A stretch of DNA of 64,000 bases from Rhynchospora pubera (GCA_028095005.1 CM051463.1:7555052-7619051); one strand, 5' to 3'; shown: positions 12,480 through 24,479, numbered from the stretch's first letter. Notes: a model not told the origin generated them from the sequence alone. Translations and numbers: made by a program.

Positions 12480-12790
12480 GCCATTGCCACCTCCACGTTC
12501 TACTTTGCTTCACAGACAAATTCGTAAGCCGTTGTTCTACGAATTCACATCTTCTACTAACTTTACTCACCTTACTCTAATCTGAACAGTCCGATCAATG
12601 ATAAATGTCCTGTGATTAATATCAGATTCGTGAAAATTTGTGCGGTCCTTAAAAATTACCAGAGGAGCAGTGCCACCTCAGTGTGGTCCTGATCGAGCTC
12701 TTTTGCTCTCAGGGATGCGCCACGTCACCCGAGGCAGAGGCGATTGCAAATCGATCGCCTGACCTGACCCGATAACTCAGTCCGGTCTTG
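12480..12790 (+). pseudogene. Broken 5' fragment of DUF1223 gene
   Basis: 12480-12545 matches the leader of the intact DUF1223 gene (36603-36666). 12655-12775 matches its exon 1 (about 37050-37150), including the stretch encoding LFFSQGCATSPEAE, here with substitutions and indels. The segment between them (start codon and first codons) is missing and the frame is interrupted. Downstream, CAGTCCGGTCTTGATCGAGCTC partly repeats the same exon again. It is clearly non-coding now. Confidence 0.85.
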
Positions 12791-13486
12791 ATCGAGCTCT
12801 TATGCGCACAACTATATCCCAGGGTGTTGTAGTAAAACAAATGAAATTAACCCTCGATTAGAACGCAACCAAAATTGTTATAAAAAAAAGAAGTAATAAC
12901 AAATACGCTCATTACCTCATGTAGTCATGTTTTATGTACTCAAAGATGATATGTTGTCCCCTACTGAAGAAGCGAAAGATTCCTATGGTTCGCCTATGAT
13001 CTCATATGCCTGCCATTTCAACAAACAAAGAATTAATAAGCCAAACCAGGGGCAAATTTTCTAGATTCATTTAAGTTAGTGGGATTAGATATTAAGTTTA
13101 GTATTTTTAGGATTATAGTGTTAAATGAATTTAGTAAGTATTAGTTCTAACGCGAGTACTCATCCGTTGATCTCTCAAACTCATAAATGTTTGGCAAGGA
13201 GTCGAACTAGGCTAGTTCGACGTTACCAAACATGGTCCGAACTAAAACAAAGCCTAGTTCGTCTCCTTGTTCTAGTTCTACCAAAATCATAGAATTAGAA
13301 CTAGAACTAGAACAAGCCTTGTTCTAGTTCACATCATTTGCCAAACATAATTAAAAATTAGACTAATCTCATGCATGCCAAACGCCCCTATATAGTTTTG
13401 GTCCCCCACAAGATTAAAATTTTACATTGATTTTCTATAGAGGACATATTAAAAGAAAACTCCAAAAATAAATTGGTCCTCAAGAT
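12791..13486. other. Intergenic, possible small inverted-repeat element
   Basis: No gene seen. 13187-13348 is bounded by ATGTTTGGCAA and TTGCCAAACAT and contains repeated CTAGTTC/GAACTAG motifs, so it may be a short MITE. The target duplication is unclear. Confidence 0.4.
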
Positions 13487-15208
13487 CTACACGAAGAATA
13501 TATATTTTTTCCCTTCCGAATGAGAAGTTAAGAACTTATATAGGAAAAACATTACTGTCTCATCCTCGCTTTCGTATGTTATGCCTTGTTGAACGCACCA
13601 TTCTTTCAATAGGAAGCAATCCCGAATCTCAACACTACAAGAGGCTGGAGGCGACCAATAATTTGCATTATGATCTGAGTCTGACTTGATCATTAATGGT
13701 TTCAGATTTGGGCATAAATATATCCTGAGCTCAATGAGAGATGGCAATTTCGATAGTACAGGCATAGAAATTAGGTTGTAGCTCTTGCAAACATCTAATT
13801 TCTCAAGTTGAGATGGTAGAGAATCCTCATGTAAGGAGGATAAGCTCTTACAACCACGTAGACCAAAGTTCCTAAGAGAGGGAAGATTGCCAAAAGGAAG
13901 AGAGGTAAGATTATCACAGAAGTGCAAATTGATAGTTTGAAGAGATGCACACACAAAGGGATCTCCCATCCACATCGGGAGCATATGTCCTGAATATTTA
14001 CCTATGGCGAGCTGTTTGAGGTTTGGATGAGGTCGGAGGCTTTCTAATATAGACATAGGCATTTGTTCACTAGCCATTGTATCCGACCTTTCACCTGACC
14101 TTTCAATAGACACATAGAGTACATTTTCACGTTCCAACATTTTCGGTCCTATTCTATGATAACTTTCACCCCAGCCTACCACCAATTCCTCCAATCTATG
14201 CATAGCAACAAGGGTGTCTTGCCTCACTTCACCTAAGTTCACCAAGTTGCTTAAATGTTCAAAACAAAGCGTTCCTTGAAGATTTCCGAAATTCTTCAAC
14301 CAACCTATTCCACTATTCCTGCCAACTTTAACATGGCGCAACTTTGTAGAACGGCAACAATTATAGATTGTATTGAAGCCAGGCGGTAGATGGTTAATAT
14401 GGGCAAAAATGATCAACTCCTGAAGGCTTGAAAGATTCCCTATTGCATCAGGTAACATCATAGGTCCCCCTCGCCACTTAAATTCCAGGATTCTCAAGTT
14501 TCTAAGTTCACAGAGAGAGTCAGGAAGTGTTTGCAATGGACACCAATGGATTCTAAGTTCATTTAAGTTTACAAGCTTTCCAAAGTTTTCTGGTAAGATC
14601 TCTACATCACAAATGTTAATATTTAAACCCTCTAGGTTACTAAGCAAGCAAAAAGATTCTGGTAAGATTTTAAACCTACATTTTATAAGATACAAAATTT
14701 TCAAGTTGGCAAGGTTCCCAAATTCTTTTGGTAGCTCTTTTAGTTTGCAACTATCAAGCAAAAAGTATCTCAAATTAAAAAGCTGGCATATGGGTTCCAG
14801 GTTTCTATCATAATTATGAAGCACAAGATGACGTAAATGCTTCAAATGACCCATTAAATCCAAAAAAGAGTATTCATGCCCATGAGATATTTCTAATACT
14901 CTTAACCGCTGTGCATTGGAAAGGCATTTTTCATTTAATAGTCCTTCCTTACACCACAAGATAAGGGTCCGCAACATGGCAAGCTTCTCCGGTAAAAAAT
15001 GCCTAACTATCAAATCTGAATGACCATTAACCAGCAGATGATGGCAAATTTCATTTGTAGTGTTAATTGGACTATCAGCATGTATTTCACGATGTACTCC
15101 TCTTGAAATAAAACGAAGTAGGTCATGAACTATGTCATGAATTTTATACATTAATGGCAAGTGGGCTATCTCCAAAAAAGACCTCTGCCTCAACTCTTTA
15201 ATATATTC

Positions 15209-15680
15209 TGTTGAGTAGAGGCGAGGCGCTATGATGAAATTTACTTCTTTATTATCACTAAAACTATCGTTACAACCTCTACTACTCAAATATTATACCT
15301 CCAAGAATACAACTCTCCTTCTCTCAACTATATTCCTACACCTCCTAACTACTAGCACTCTTTACTTAGCTTAGCTTGGATTGCCCTTTACTTGGATTAG
15401 CTTAGCTTGCTTGCTTGGATGGCAAATGAATGCCATGACCACCTATTTATAGGTGACAATGGAACATACTAGATTTTAAGATATTTCTCTAAATTTCTAG
15501 AATTATCACTTGTAATAACTAGTTCCTAGAATTATCTATCTAATTTCTAGAGTTATCTTAGCAAAATATCTAACTAAGATATTTTGCTATGTTTCTAGAT
15601 TTTTCTCATTCAAGAGATTTATTGAGCCTTCTAGATAATTCTTGAAATTGGGCTTGGGCTCAATGTTGCTAATCTTAACA
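15209..15680 (-). repeat. Copia 3' LTR
   Basis: 472-bp LTR starting TGTTGAGTAGAGG and ending AATCTTAACA in plus-strand orientation. It is nearly identical to 20525-21209 after the MITE is removed from the latter. Confidence 0.95.
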
Positions 15681-15692
15681 CTCCCCCTCAAC
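15681..15692 (-). other. Copia polypurine tract
   Basis: CTCCCCCTCAAC on the plus strand reads GTTGAGGGGGAG on the element strand. It abuts the 3' LTR, as expected for the plus-strand primer. Confidence 0.85.
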
Positions 15693-16653
15693 ATTGACGC
15701 CCTTTGTCTTCTTGCCTTCCGATACTTCTGAACTGTGCTTCTACATTCTTGAGTGACTTGTAGAGCATTGTATCTTTTGATCAACGTGTCTCTTTGAGCT
15801 TTCATCTTGCTTATCCATTTGCACGAGACTGGCTTCGTTCCTTCTGGCTTAGGCACCAACTCCCATGTTTGGTTTTGCTTCAAGGCTGTTACCTTTGCTT
15901 TTCTCCAATTGTCACTCTTTTTCACTTCTTCATTTGGCGTTGGCTCAACATCCTCGATGACTACGACATTCGCATATTTAGGGTTTGGACGTCTTTCTCG
16001 AGACGATCTCCGAAGTGGTGGAGGAATTTCTTCAACTTCTTCCGGCAGTTGTGGAGTCACATCTTCTGCTTCTTCGTGCACTCCTATCTTCCATGAACTC
16101 TTGGACTTTGAAGGAGTTGAGTTCTTACCTTTGTCATCTTGGACCTCGTGATCATCTCGTGCTACGTCTTTCGCCGTCTCTTCAATCTCTGCCTCCACGT
16201 CTTTCGATTCTGGTTGGATTATATCTTTAGATGGCCAATATGACGAGGCTTCGTCGAAGACTACATTCCTTGAAGTATAAATGCGCCCGTTTGTAGGATC
16301 ACAACACCTCCAGCCCTTTCTTTCAACGTCGTAGCCGACGAAGATACACCGTACCGCCTTCTTGTCGAACTTGGTTCGAAGATGATCAGGCACGAATACA
16401 TAGCACACACAACCGAAAACTTTGAAGTGACTTACTGTGGGCTTGATCTTCCAAAGCTTCTGGAATGGTGAGATGAAGCCCATCTTCTCTTGAGGTAGAC
16501 GGTTGATGATGTGTGCCGCCGTCTTCATGCACTCGGCCCAAAATCTCCCTGGCACATTCTTGGCGTGTATCATGCTTCGACATGTTTCGGCAATATGTCG
16601 ATTCTTCCTTTCTGCTACGCCATTTTGTTGTGGGGTGTTGGGACAGGTTAACT

Positions 16654-18420
16654 TGTTGGAGTTATGTCCTAGAAGTCAATAATTTAATGACTTAATTATT
16701 AGTTTATGTTTTGGATGATAATTTATCATCTGTTCCTAGGTTTATTATTGACAGATTATTCAGGTTGAGGATCTGAATTGTAGATCTCTGTGGATCATTC
16801 ATTAGAATGACAATAATAAATCTAAACGGTCCATAATCTTGATAATTAACAAGGAACATTAATTATCTTATAAGATTAGTATGCAAGTTAAGTGATGATT
16901 AAGTTCTACAAATCATAGGTAAAGAGTTACCAACTTAATTGCATATGTGTATGTTATGGAACATAGCACAGGACTTGACCCATCGAAATAAACATATGGA
17001 TTGTGTTATGTGTCATTGTTTATTTCGTAATGATTTTGGTTCTAAGTTTGAGATGTTTATCTTTTCCACATGAGGATAGGTTCAATAAATATCGTCTACC
17101 GCTGATTCCCGATAAGGGCTGCTATACGGACTTTATTTATGTTCTCTTGAATTGTGCGGGGAAAAGTTAATCATCAAGAAAACCGTATGTCCCTCATTAA
17201 TTCACTTAGTGAGTGACGATATCTGTTTGGGCCCCTTGATGGAGTTGGATCGTATGCGCGCAACTAAGCGATCAACTCTAGATCAAGAAACGTATAATCT
17301 GCAAGAATGACACATTCCTATCTTGGATTATACGATGATATCGTGAGACATAAGAATCAAAATAGAGAAACATATTTATTCTCTTATGCAGGATTTAAAT
17401 ACTGTAGTAGTACACTATTTATGCGAATTGGGAATCATAACGTGTTGCTAGATACCGCTTATGATTATTGGGATTAAATAGCGATTTAATTCCATGTCCA
17501 ACTTAGCATAAATCCTCAAAGGGTCACACAAATAAAGGTTTAACCATACAGTGCATTATTCATTTATTCGCAACAGTATGTATTGCGTAAATATGATAAG
17601 TTGATTAATTAATTATACATCGTTATAATTAATTAAGTCAAATAGATCATATTGAAATGAATTAATGTATTAGCTAATCCTAGAATAATTATTAATTAGT
17701 TAATAATTATATTTAGCTTAACACAATTTAATATAAATAGTTATATTGAATTAATGGGCCAATATTTATGTATTAAAGATATAGCCCAAATAAAGAGCAA
17801 TAAAAAGGGATTCTAATTAAATGGATTAGAAACAAATTGGATGGACAAATGAGGCCCAAGAGGCCCATTTATGGCCGGCCACATGAAGGGTGGTAGGTGG
17901 GGTGGCATGAGATGTAAATAGTTGCATCTTTGGTCTAGGGTTTGAGCATTATAAAAGAACCCTTGGTGGCTCCTTGCAAAAGGCTCTCTCTTTTTTTCTC
18001 CTAGCCGCCATCCACTCCCTTCCCCTTGGCCATGCGCCATCTTCCCTCCTCCTCTTATTGCTCATGTGTTGAGCTACAACTCTCCACCTATATCAAAGTG
18101 TTGATGTGTAGAAGAGAGTTGTTCCATGGGATTAGCCTCGTTCTAATCGAAACGCTAGCACGTGTCGATTTAGAAATTGGTTAACCTTTTGGTGGACTCG
18201 AGGCGGCCGCTAACATGGTGAAGGCGTACGGAGAGCACGCCATCGATTTCTATGCCGTAGGATCGAGCCCCGCGAATACGATTTCGCGGGAGGTATAAAT
18301 TTCCACCTTAATCTCTTTGTGTTAACTTGGCTTTTGTGCACGATTCGTTGTGTGTGTTGTTTCGATGGCTTAATTAACTTGTAATTAGCATAAAAATCGA
18401 AAATTACACACTTACTAACA
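16654..18420 (+). mobile_element. Solo LTR (1.77 kb) inserted in Copia integrase
   Basis: Begins TGTTGGAGTTATGTCCTAG and ends CTTACTAACA, with 5-bp duplication TAACT on both sides (16649-16653 and 18421-18425). No internal domain, primer site or partner LTR is present, so it is a solo LTR left by unequal recombination. A TATA box (TATAAAAG, 17950-17957) marks its promoter. A second copy of the family, in opposite orientation, is at 56846-58607. It splits the integrase between RRQL and TCPNTPQQNG. Confidence 0.93.
17950..17957 (+). promoter_or_regulatory. TATA box in solo LTR
   Basis: TATAAAAG within the solo LTR, the likely core promoter of the parent retrotransposon. It could drive plus-strand (antisense to NLR) transcripts. 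Confidence 0.55.
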
Positions 18421-20509
18421 TAACTGTCGTCGGATCTTGTGTTTCTTTAGGTAGGTGTCAAACTCATGTGATACATATTCTCTTCCATTATCAGTGCGAA
18501 GACACCGTACCTTTTTGTTGAGCTCACTTTCCACCTTCTCTTTGAACTCCTTGAATTTGGAAAGTGTCTCCGATTTTTCTTTCATAAAGTACACCCACAC
18601 GTACCTCGAGAAGTCGTCGATAAATGTCACCATGTACTTTGAGCCGCTTATGGAAGTTTGCTTAATTGGGCCAAAGACATCCGAGTGAACCAACTCCAAG
18701 GGCTCCTTAGCTCTAAACTTCGATTGTTTGTAAGGAAGTTGATGTGCCTTACCAAACTGACAACCCGCACATACTATGTCAGTGCGTACCTCCATGTCTG
18801 ATAGGCCCTTGACCATAGACTTCTCGACCATGAGCTTCAGCTTGTGATAGCTCACGTGCCCTAGTCGTGCGTGCCAGAGATCAGAAGTTTCATTCTTCCG
18901 AGTCTTGTCTACGTAGGCCGATTCTGCCGACATCACATAGATTGACTCCATTCTTCGACCCTCCATAATCGGTGTGCCTGATGCCTTTATATTGAGGTAC
19001 ACCTTAACTTCTTGCGGTCCGAACAACACATAGTTGCCTTGTGCGGTCAATTGTGATACTGACAATAGGTTCTTCTTCATACCGGGAACGTGATAGACTC
19101 GTTGCAACTCAATTTGCTCTGGGTTGAAGCGAGAGGGAATCGTTGTCTTACCGATGTAAGCGATCGGCAGCTTGGAGTTGTTGACAGTTACGATCACTTT
19201 CCTTCCATTATACTTCTCCAAGTCTTCAAGTTTCTTGATGTCGCCGGTCATGTGGTTTGAGCAACCAGAGTCGACAATCCAGTCACTCTCATAGTTGATT
19301 CTCTCTGACTTGGACACCGCAGTCAGAGCAACCTCATGCTTCTCTTCTTGCTCCCCCTTTGAGTCAATAGTTGCAACTGCGCAGGCAGCCTCGACATCCC
19401 AGTCTTCTTCGCTGCTGCTTTCATGACTCTTGTCATGTCGTCCGTCTCTTGACGTTGCCACGTTCCCCTGGACTTTCTTCTTGGACCGGCATTCTCGAGC
19501 ATAATGTCCTCTTTTGCCACTGTTGTAACATCTATCGTCTCGATCATCGGGCTGGCGATTATTGTATCTCTGATTGCGAGCTCCCCCTGAAGAGTTACTT
19601 CTCCCCTTCGGCCTTCCTTGTTGGTTTGGCCTGTGACTAAGTCTGCCTTTCGACTCATTGTCAAATCGACCCTTCCTTCGGCTGCTAAATAGCGCCTCTT
19701 CTTCCTGCTGTGGCGAGACTCCGGTTATCTGCCTCGCTAGAGCCTCTTGGTTCGCGAGCAGATTCTCGAGCTCCAATAAGGTTGGCTGAGTTGGCCATCC
19801 TCGGATCGCCGCTATGAACCCGCTATACTCGGGCTTAAGACCGTGGATAATGATCCTCCGCATGCGCTGCTCGCTGATCTTCTCTTCAGGGTCGAGTTGT
19901 GCAATCTCGTTGCATAACGACTTCACTTTGGTGAAGTATTGGTTGATCGTCATGCTCCCTTGTGAGATTGTCATGAGCTCGCTTTCGAGTAGTTGGAGGC
20001 GGGCATCATTCTTCTTGGAGAATAGCGTTGCCAGAGTGTCCCATGCGACCTTAGGCGTGGCCGCATCTCGTATGTACACAAGCAACTCTTCTTCTACAGT
20101 TGTCTTGAGCACATACATGGCCTTCCCGGCCTTGATTTTCCATTTCCGTAGAGCTTCGATTTCTTTCGATTTCTCTACGGATGAAGTTCTTCTTCCGGTC
20201 TGGGTTGGGGTCTGGTTTGGTTCATCTACTGGTACCGTGGTCTCTACAACCTCCGGCGGAGTTGTCTCAGATCCGCCGACTACATCCCATAGGTCCTGAC
20301 CTTGTAGGTAGGACTCTATGCAAGTTTTCCAATTTGTATAATTGGTGTTATTTAATTTCTTAAGACCACTAGTCGTACCTGCGAAATCCATGGCTCCGGC
20401 TAGGTGGATGACGTCTAGCAAGCCTCTTCTAGGAATCACAAATTCCCGACGCTATGCGTGACCTTCACGAGAAACCCGACCGATCCTCCGACAGCACTGG
20501 CTCGTACCG

Positions 20510-20521
20510 GCTCTGATACCA
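20510..20521 (-). other. Copia primer-binding site (initiator Met tRNA)
   Basis: GCTCTGATACCA on the plus strand reads TGGTATCAGAGC on the element strand, three bases inside the 5' LTR. This is the standard complement of plant initiator methionine tRNA. Confidence 0.92.
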
Positions 20522-20524
20522 GAT

Positions 20525-21209
20525 TGTTGAGTAGAGGCGAGGCGCTATGATGAAATTTACTTCTTTATTATCACTAAAACTATCGTTACAACCTCTACTA
20601 CTCAAATATTATACCTCCAAGAATACAACTCTCCTTCTCTCAACTATATTCCTACACCTCCTAACTACTAGCACTCTTTACTTAGCTTAGCTTGGATTGC
20701 CCTTTACTTGGATTAGCTTAGCTTGCTTGCTTGGATGGCAAATGAATGCCATGACCACCTATTTATGGGAGCGTATCCTCTGGATGGTTGTTATTCAACC
20801 ATCCAGTGGACGTCTTTCGATACGAGCCGTCTGATTTAATCTAAACGGTTAGATTTTTTCAGGCCTATCAATCTTAGTATCATGCACGGGGCATTTATAG
20901 CCATTGAGATTAAATCAGACGGCTGAGATCGAACCATCCACTGGATGGCCATCCAGAGGATGCGAATTCACCTATTTATAGGTGACAATGGAACATACTA
21001 GATTTTAAGATATTTCTCTAAACTTCTAGAATTATCACTTGTAATAACTAGTTCCTAGAATTATCTATCTAATTTCTAGAGTTATCTTAGCAAAATATCT
21101 AACTAAGATATTTTGCTATGTTTCTAGATTTTTCTCATTCAAGAGATTTATTGAGCCTTCTAGATAATTCTTGAAATTGGGTTTGGGCTCAATGTTGCTA
21201 ATCTTAACA
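20525..21209 (-). repeat. Copia 5' LTR with nested MITE
   Basis: 685 bp. Removing the 202-bp MITE and one 11-bp target duplication leaves exactly 472 bp, matching the other LTR. Confidence 0.95.
20767..20968. mobile_element. MULE-like MITE inside Copia 5' LTR
   Basis: 202 bp with inverted ends (GCGTATCCTCTGGATGG versus GCATCCTCTGGATGG) and an 11-bp target duplication CACCTATTTAT (20756-20766 and 20969-20979). The other LTR gives the empty site. Its core (GAGCCGTCTGAT ... GGCCTATCAATCT ... CATGCACGG) is shared with 23360-23551 and 35646-35838. Confidence 0.9.
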
Positions 21210-22117
21210 TATTCCATACCAACTTCAATTGGCGTTGCCCCTCTAGACACTACATAATCTTGGGCTACCCAATGATTAATCAAATTGTGTGTTTCATAAA
21301 TGTAACCTTTGGGAAACATGGAGCAAAACAAAAGGCAGGATTTTAAATGTTCGGGTAACCGCATGTAGCTTATTTGGAGAGCAGCAAAAGGCTCATTTTT
21401 TGGATAGACTTCCCAAATATCACTCTCCAAGATCTCCACCCACCTTTCTTCCTTTTCAAATCTAAGAAGGGTAGCAATTGATTTTACTGCCAAAGGTAAT
21501 CCAGAGCACTTATTCATAATTCTTCTACCAAGATCGGACAAGTCTGAATGTTCAATGTTAGGAAAAACGCCTAATGCATGCTGTTGAAATATTTGCCAGC
21601 ATTGTTCATCAGGTAAGGCACGAAGTTCGAAAAATGGCACAGTTTGTGTAATTAATGCAACAGACTGATTTCTGGTAGTGACAATAATACTAGTCCTTTT
21701 TGCTGCGAAAAAGGGGACCATCAGACTTTGCCAATAGCTATGCTGGTCATTCCAAACATCGTCGAGCACTAAAAATACTCTTTATTGGTCAACTTTGTTT
21801 TCAGTTTCTCTTGCAACAAACTCAATTCTGTAAGATTAGAGCTATATCCGACAATAGACTCAAGAATTGCTTTGGTAAGTCTTTTCACATCAAAATCGCT
21901 GAAAACCCAAATCCATCCAAGTCTATCAAATTGTTGGCGAAATCTCTCATCATTGTATACAAGTTGTGATAGAGTGGTTTTTCCGAGCCCTCCCATACCC
22001 ACAATTGGAAGGACCGTGAGATCATTCTTGTTACAATTTAGAAGATTGATTACCTCTTTTTTCTCATTTTCTCTGCCAAATATACTTGATTCATTGTATA
22101 AATGGCTGGTAGGAGTT

Positions 22118-22155
22118 TTTTTTTTTTTTAGAGAGACTAGGCAGAGGCTACCCAG
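22118..22155 (-). mobile_element. Truncated SINE-like retroposon scrap
   Basis: 38-bp insert with a poly(T) run (poly(A) on the minus strand), flanked by a perfect 20-bp direct repeat ATAAATGGCTGGTAGGAGTT (22098-22117 and 22156-22175). A long target duplication plus an A-tail is the signature of LINE-machinery retroposition. The non-tail part (minus strand CTGGGTAGCCTCTGCCTAG) resembles the 3' region of plant SINEs, by inference only. The 58-bp net gain shifts the NLR reading frame. Confidence 0.75.
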
Positions 22156-23032
22156 ATAAATGGCTGGTAGGAGTTGGAAGACTTGGAGTTTCTAAGATCC
22201 TCACTCCATCCTCCTCCCGTAGCTGAAGGGACTCGTGATGTTTGCAGATCTCATCAAATCTACACCTGATTTCCTTAATCTGATCTACCAGTCCATCTGG
22301 AATCTATAATGAAAAAGAAATTAATATTGTCTGCATTCAATAACATATAATACAAATGCACAATATTCTATGTTACAAATAAATTAAAGCTGGTATTGAT
22401 ACAAAGTTACAAACATTGAAGAAAAACGAAATCCATCAGTTTTGCTGAACTGGTATGTGACCAGCAGTTATCTGTTCAAATCAAATTTTTAGAATTTTCT
22501 TAAATAATTAATGTTTTGGTTCAGTTTACTCACTCTCGCTATCTACTTGCCAAAAAATAACAAAAAATCATTATGAATTTTTGATAACTGCTAACATGTT
22601 ATTAAAGTTAAAATTTGAATCAAATCATAACCGCTTGATGGCATATGAAGTCACCTGTATCAGCCTCCTCTTCTTGAGATTTCCATCGGATGCAGTTCGT
22701 GCCTCCACGTGGGCCTTTATTTGCTCATAGCGCCACTCATCAAGCACATCATCGGCAGCATTTGAAACTTCTCTAAGCTCAGTTATCCACAGCTGGACAG
22801 CCTCATCTCCGATCTCTCTTCTTTCAGCATCATGCAGGGTAGCTTGGATTCTCTTCAGCATTCGCATCATCCTCATCAGATCTTTCTCGATTATTCGAAG
22901 TTTGCTTTCGTGCTCTGAAGAGCAAGAGGAGGAGGAGGAGGACCAAGGGGTGAAAAGGGAGTCTTGAATTGTTGGCAGGAGTGATGTCCCGTAAGAAATG
23001 AGGTTGGAGATTATCACTCCAAGTCCCGCCAT

Positions 23033-23348
23033 GGTGACGGACTTGGGATCTGATTTATTTTACCGATCCGTGTCTTTGCTAGTTAAATTAGTGAGAAGAA
23101 AAGAAAAGAGGATTCTGCTACCAGGACTTGAGCACGCAGGATTGATGAAGGGAACCTCAAGTCAACTGTTATCTTGCTTTCCCACGTAGAAATTGAAGAA
23201 ATTAAGAAGGGCATCCTGAGCTCTAAGCCTCTAATTGTCTTGGGCCATTTGCAGCTTGTACTGCGTAAAATATGTGAGGCGTCAAACGTTGTGTCGTTGT
23301 GTACTTGTGTTACAACTTACAACTTACAAGCCTGAATTGGTGGAATGG
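23033..23348. other. Upstream region of the NLR pseudogene
   Basis: Non-coding. It should hold the former NLR promoter on the minus strand. No clear TATA box or motif was picked out. Confidence 0.4.
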
Positions 23349-23359
23349 CCACAGAAGAC

Positions 23360-23551
23360 GGACCCGAATCCGGTGTAGCGCGGGACACCGTGTAGCGCGC
23401 GTACGAGCCGTCTGATCTTGATCGGACGGTTCATTTTTTACGGGCCTATCAATCTATGTTACATGCACGGAGCTCCCTTGTCCATTGGATCTTGATCAGA
23501 CGGCTACGATGCCGCGCTACACGGTGTGCCGCGCGGCACCAGATCTGAATT
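23360..23551. mobile_element. MULE-like MITE
   Basis: 192 bp, ends GGACCCGAATCCGGTG and CACCAGATCTGAATT, flanked by an 11-bp duplication CCACAGAAGAC (23349-23359 and 23552-23562). It is unusually GC-rich for the region (GTAGCGCGCG) and belongs to the same family as 20767-20968 and 35646-35838. Confidence 0.88.
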
Positions 23552-23621
23552 CCACAGAAGACACATAGAAGGAGATGTGCCTAACAGGCTAGCACGTGTA
23601 AGGCGTCTAATCTTGCTTTGC

Positions 23622-23623
23622 AA

Positions 23624-23673
<50 letters not shown>

Positions 23674-23675
23674 TA
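23622..23675. repeat. (AAT)n/(ATT)n microsatellite
   Basis: An AAT run changes directly to an ATT run, so it is self-complementary. The flanking stretch 23676-24480 is AT-rich and no gene is seen in it. Confidence 0.95.
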
Positions 23676-24479
23676 AATTTATTACTACCAATTTTATACG
23701 TTGTTAATATTAATTTTATTAGTATGACTACTGTTTACTTTTGGCGTTATTTTTTGCTAGTGTTTGAACTATTCAAAGTTTGTTAATTGAATTCTTCTAG
23801 TTTTTTTTTATCTTTTATGCTTGTTAGCTATCAAATTGTACCTAAAAAGTATTTTTCCTAAATTTTACAAAGGTTCTTATATATTATAACTAATGATGTG
23901 TTTTACAACATATTGTGAAAAAAATATATGTTTTCATTTAATTATTTTGAGATGAATAAGTTGAAAACATATTGTTAAGTATGTTCTGTTAAAAGAAATG
24001 CCTACAATATCTAAGAGAAAATATTGCAATTCAAGCTTAAATTGAAATATTTTGCAGATTCCAAAATTATTAGATATAAGTAATTAAATAAATATTATGT
24101 GTTAAGTAGTAATAATTATTAACAATAATATTATCTCTGTAAGGCAATTAATTATCTTGGAAGTGAATGATTGCACATCAGAATCAGAATATTAAATGCA
24201 GATGTGTGAGTGTTGGATTGATTTGTTTTGTTAAAATCGACCCCAATACGTCAAGAAATTTTTTCTCATAGTTGATTCGTGCGCTGAATGTTTCACCGAT
24301 TTTTGTAAGAAGACTCTGTAACTATTTTTATGCCGACTCTTATCGTCATAAAAAAAAAATTCGCTTCATCAATTTGTTTCGTTTACGTGTTTTTTGTGCA
24401 TGTCATTTAGCGAAATCGTTTCGTTTACTAAGTGGAACTGTTAACGGCAACAAAATCAATTTTTGTTTCCTATTGAAGA

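Larger units (their letters stand above)
15696..20391 (-). pseudogene. Copia gag-pol, missing reverse transcriptase
   Basis: Minus-strand polyprotein from ATG 20391 (MDFAGTTSG), preferred over the in-frame ATG at 20439 because it begins the usual Copia gag. Gag contains a zinc knuckle whose second Cys is Ser (CYNSGKRGHYAREC), so the CCHC is damaged. Protease follows, with the active-site WIVDSGCSNHMTG. Then come the GAG-pre-integrase region (LWHARLGH) and the integrase, with D in HSDVFGP and D in RTDNGREY. The frame is broken at 18421 by a solo LTR and resumes at 16653 with TPQQNGVAERKN, which carries the third integrase residue, then the integrase C-terminal region. At about 15800, after VSCKWISK (the very start of the reverse transcriptase), it jumps to the polypurine-tract region. 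RT and RNase H are therefore deleted and the element cannot move by itself. Confidence 0.9.
15209..21209 (-). mobile_element. Copia LTR retrotransposon inserted in the NLR
   Basis: 6001-bp element bounded by a 5-bp target duplication TATTC (15204-15208 and 21210-21214). Direct LTRs lie at 15209-15680 and 20525-21209, both TG...CA. Transcription is on the minus strand: the primer-binding site is at 20510-20521 and the polypurine tract at 15681-15692. By eye the 472 shared LTR bases differ at only two sites, which indicates a young insertion. It has itself been hit by a solo LTR (16654-18420) and a MITE (20767-20968), and it lacks reverse transcriptase. Confidence 0.95.
13487..23032 (-). pseudogene. 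CC-NB-ARC-LRR (NLR) resistance-gene-like pseudogene
   Basis: NLRs are cytoplasmic immune receptors that sense pathogen effectors. Exon 1 (23032-22655, 126 codons) encodes an Rx_N-type coiled-coil region starting MAGLGVIISNL. A GT-AG intron (22654-22304, phase 0) follows. Exon 2 carries NB-ARC: P-loop GMGGLGKTTL (about 22000-21970), kinase-2 VLDDVW, GLPLA and an MHD-like IHD motif. The final Trp of kinase-2 and the Rx_N domain place it in the CNL class. About 14 leucine-rich repeats then run to a stop at 13487. Three lesions break it. A 38-bp insertion plus 20-bp duplication lies at 22098-22175. One T is missing at about 21783, which stops the frame just before kinase-2. The Copia element 15209-21209 sits between GMEYI and KELRQRS. 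The LRR half is still one long open frame, so decay appears recent. Confidence 0.92.

Noticed and set aside
16654..18420. Helitron or captured gene inside the Copia
   Set aside because: TG...CA ends, 5-bp duplication and a second copy with the same ends favour a solo LTR; no Helitron CTRR hairpin end was seen.
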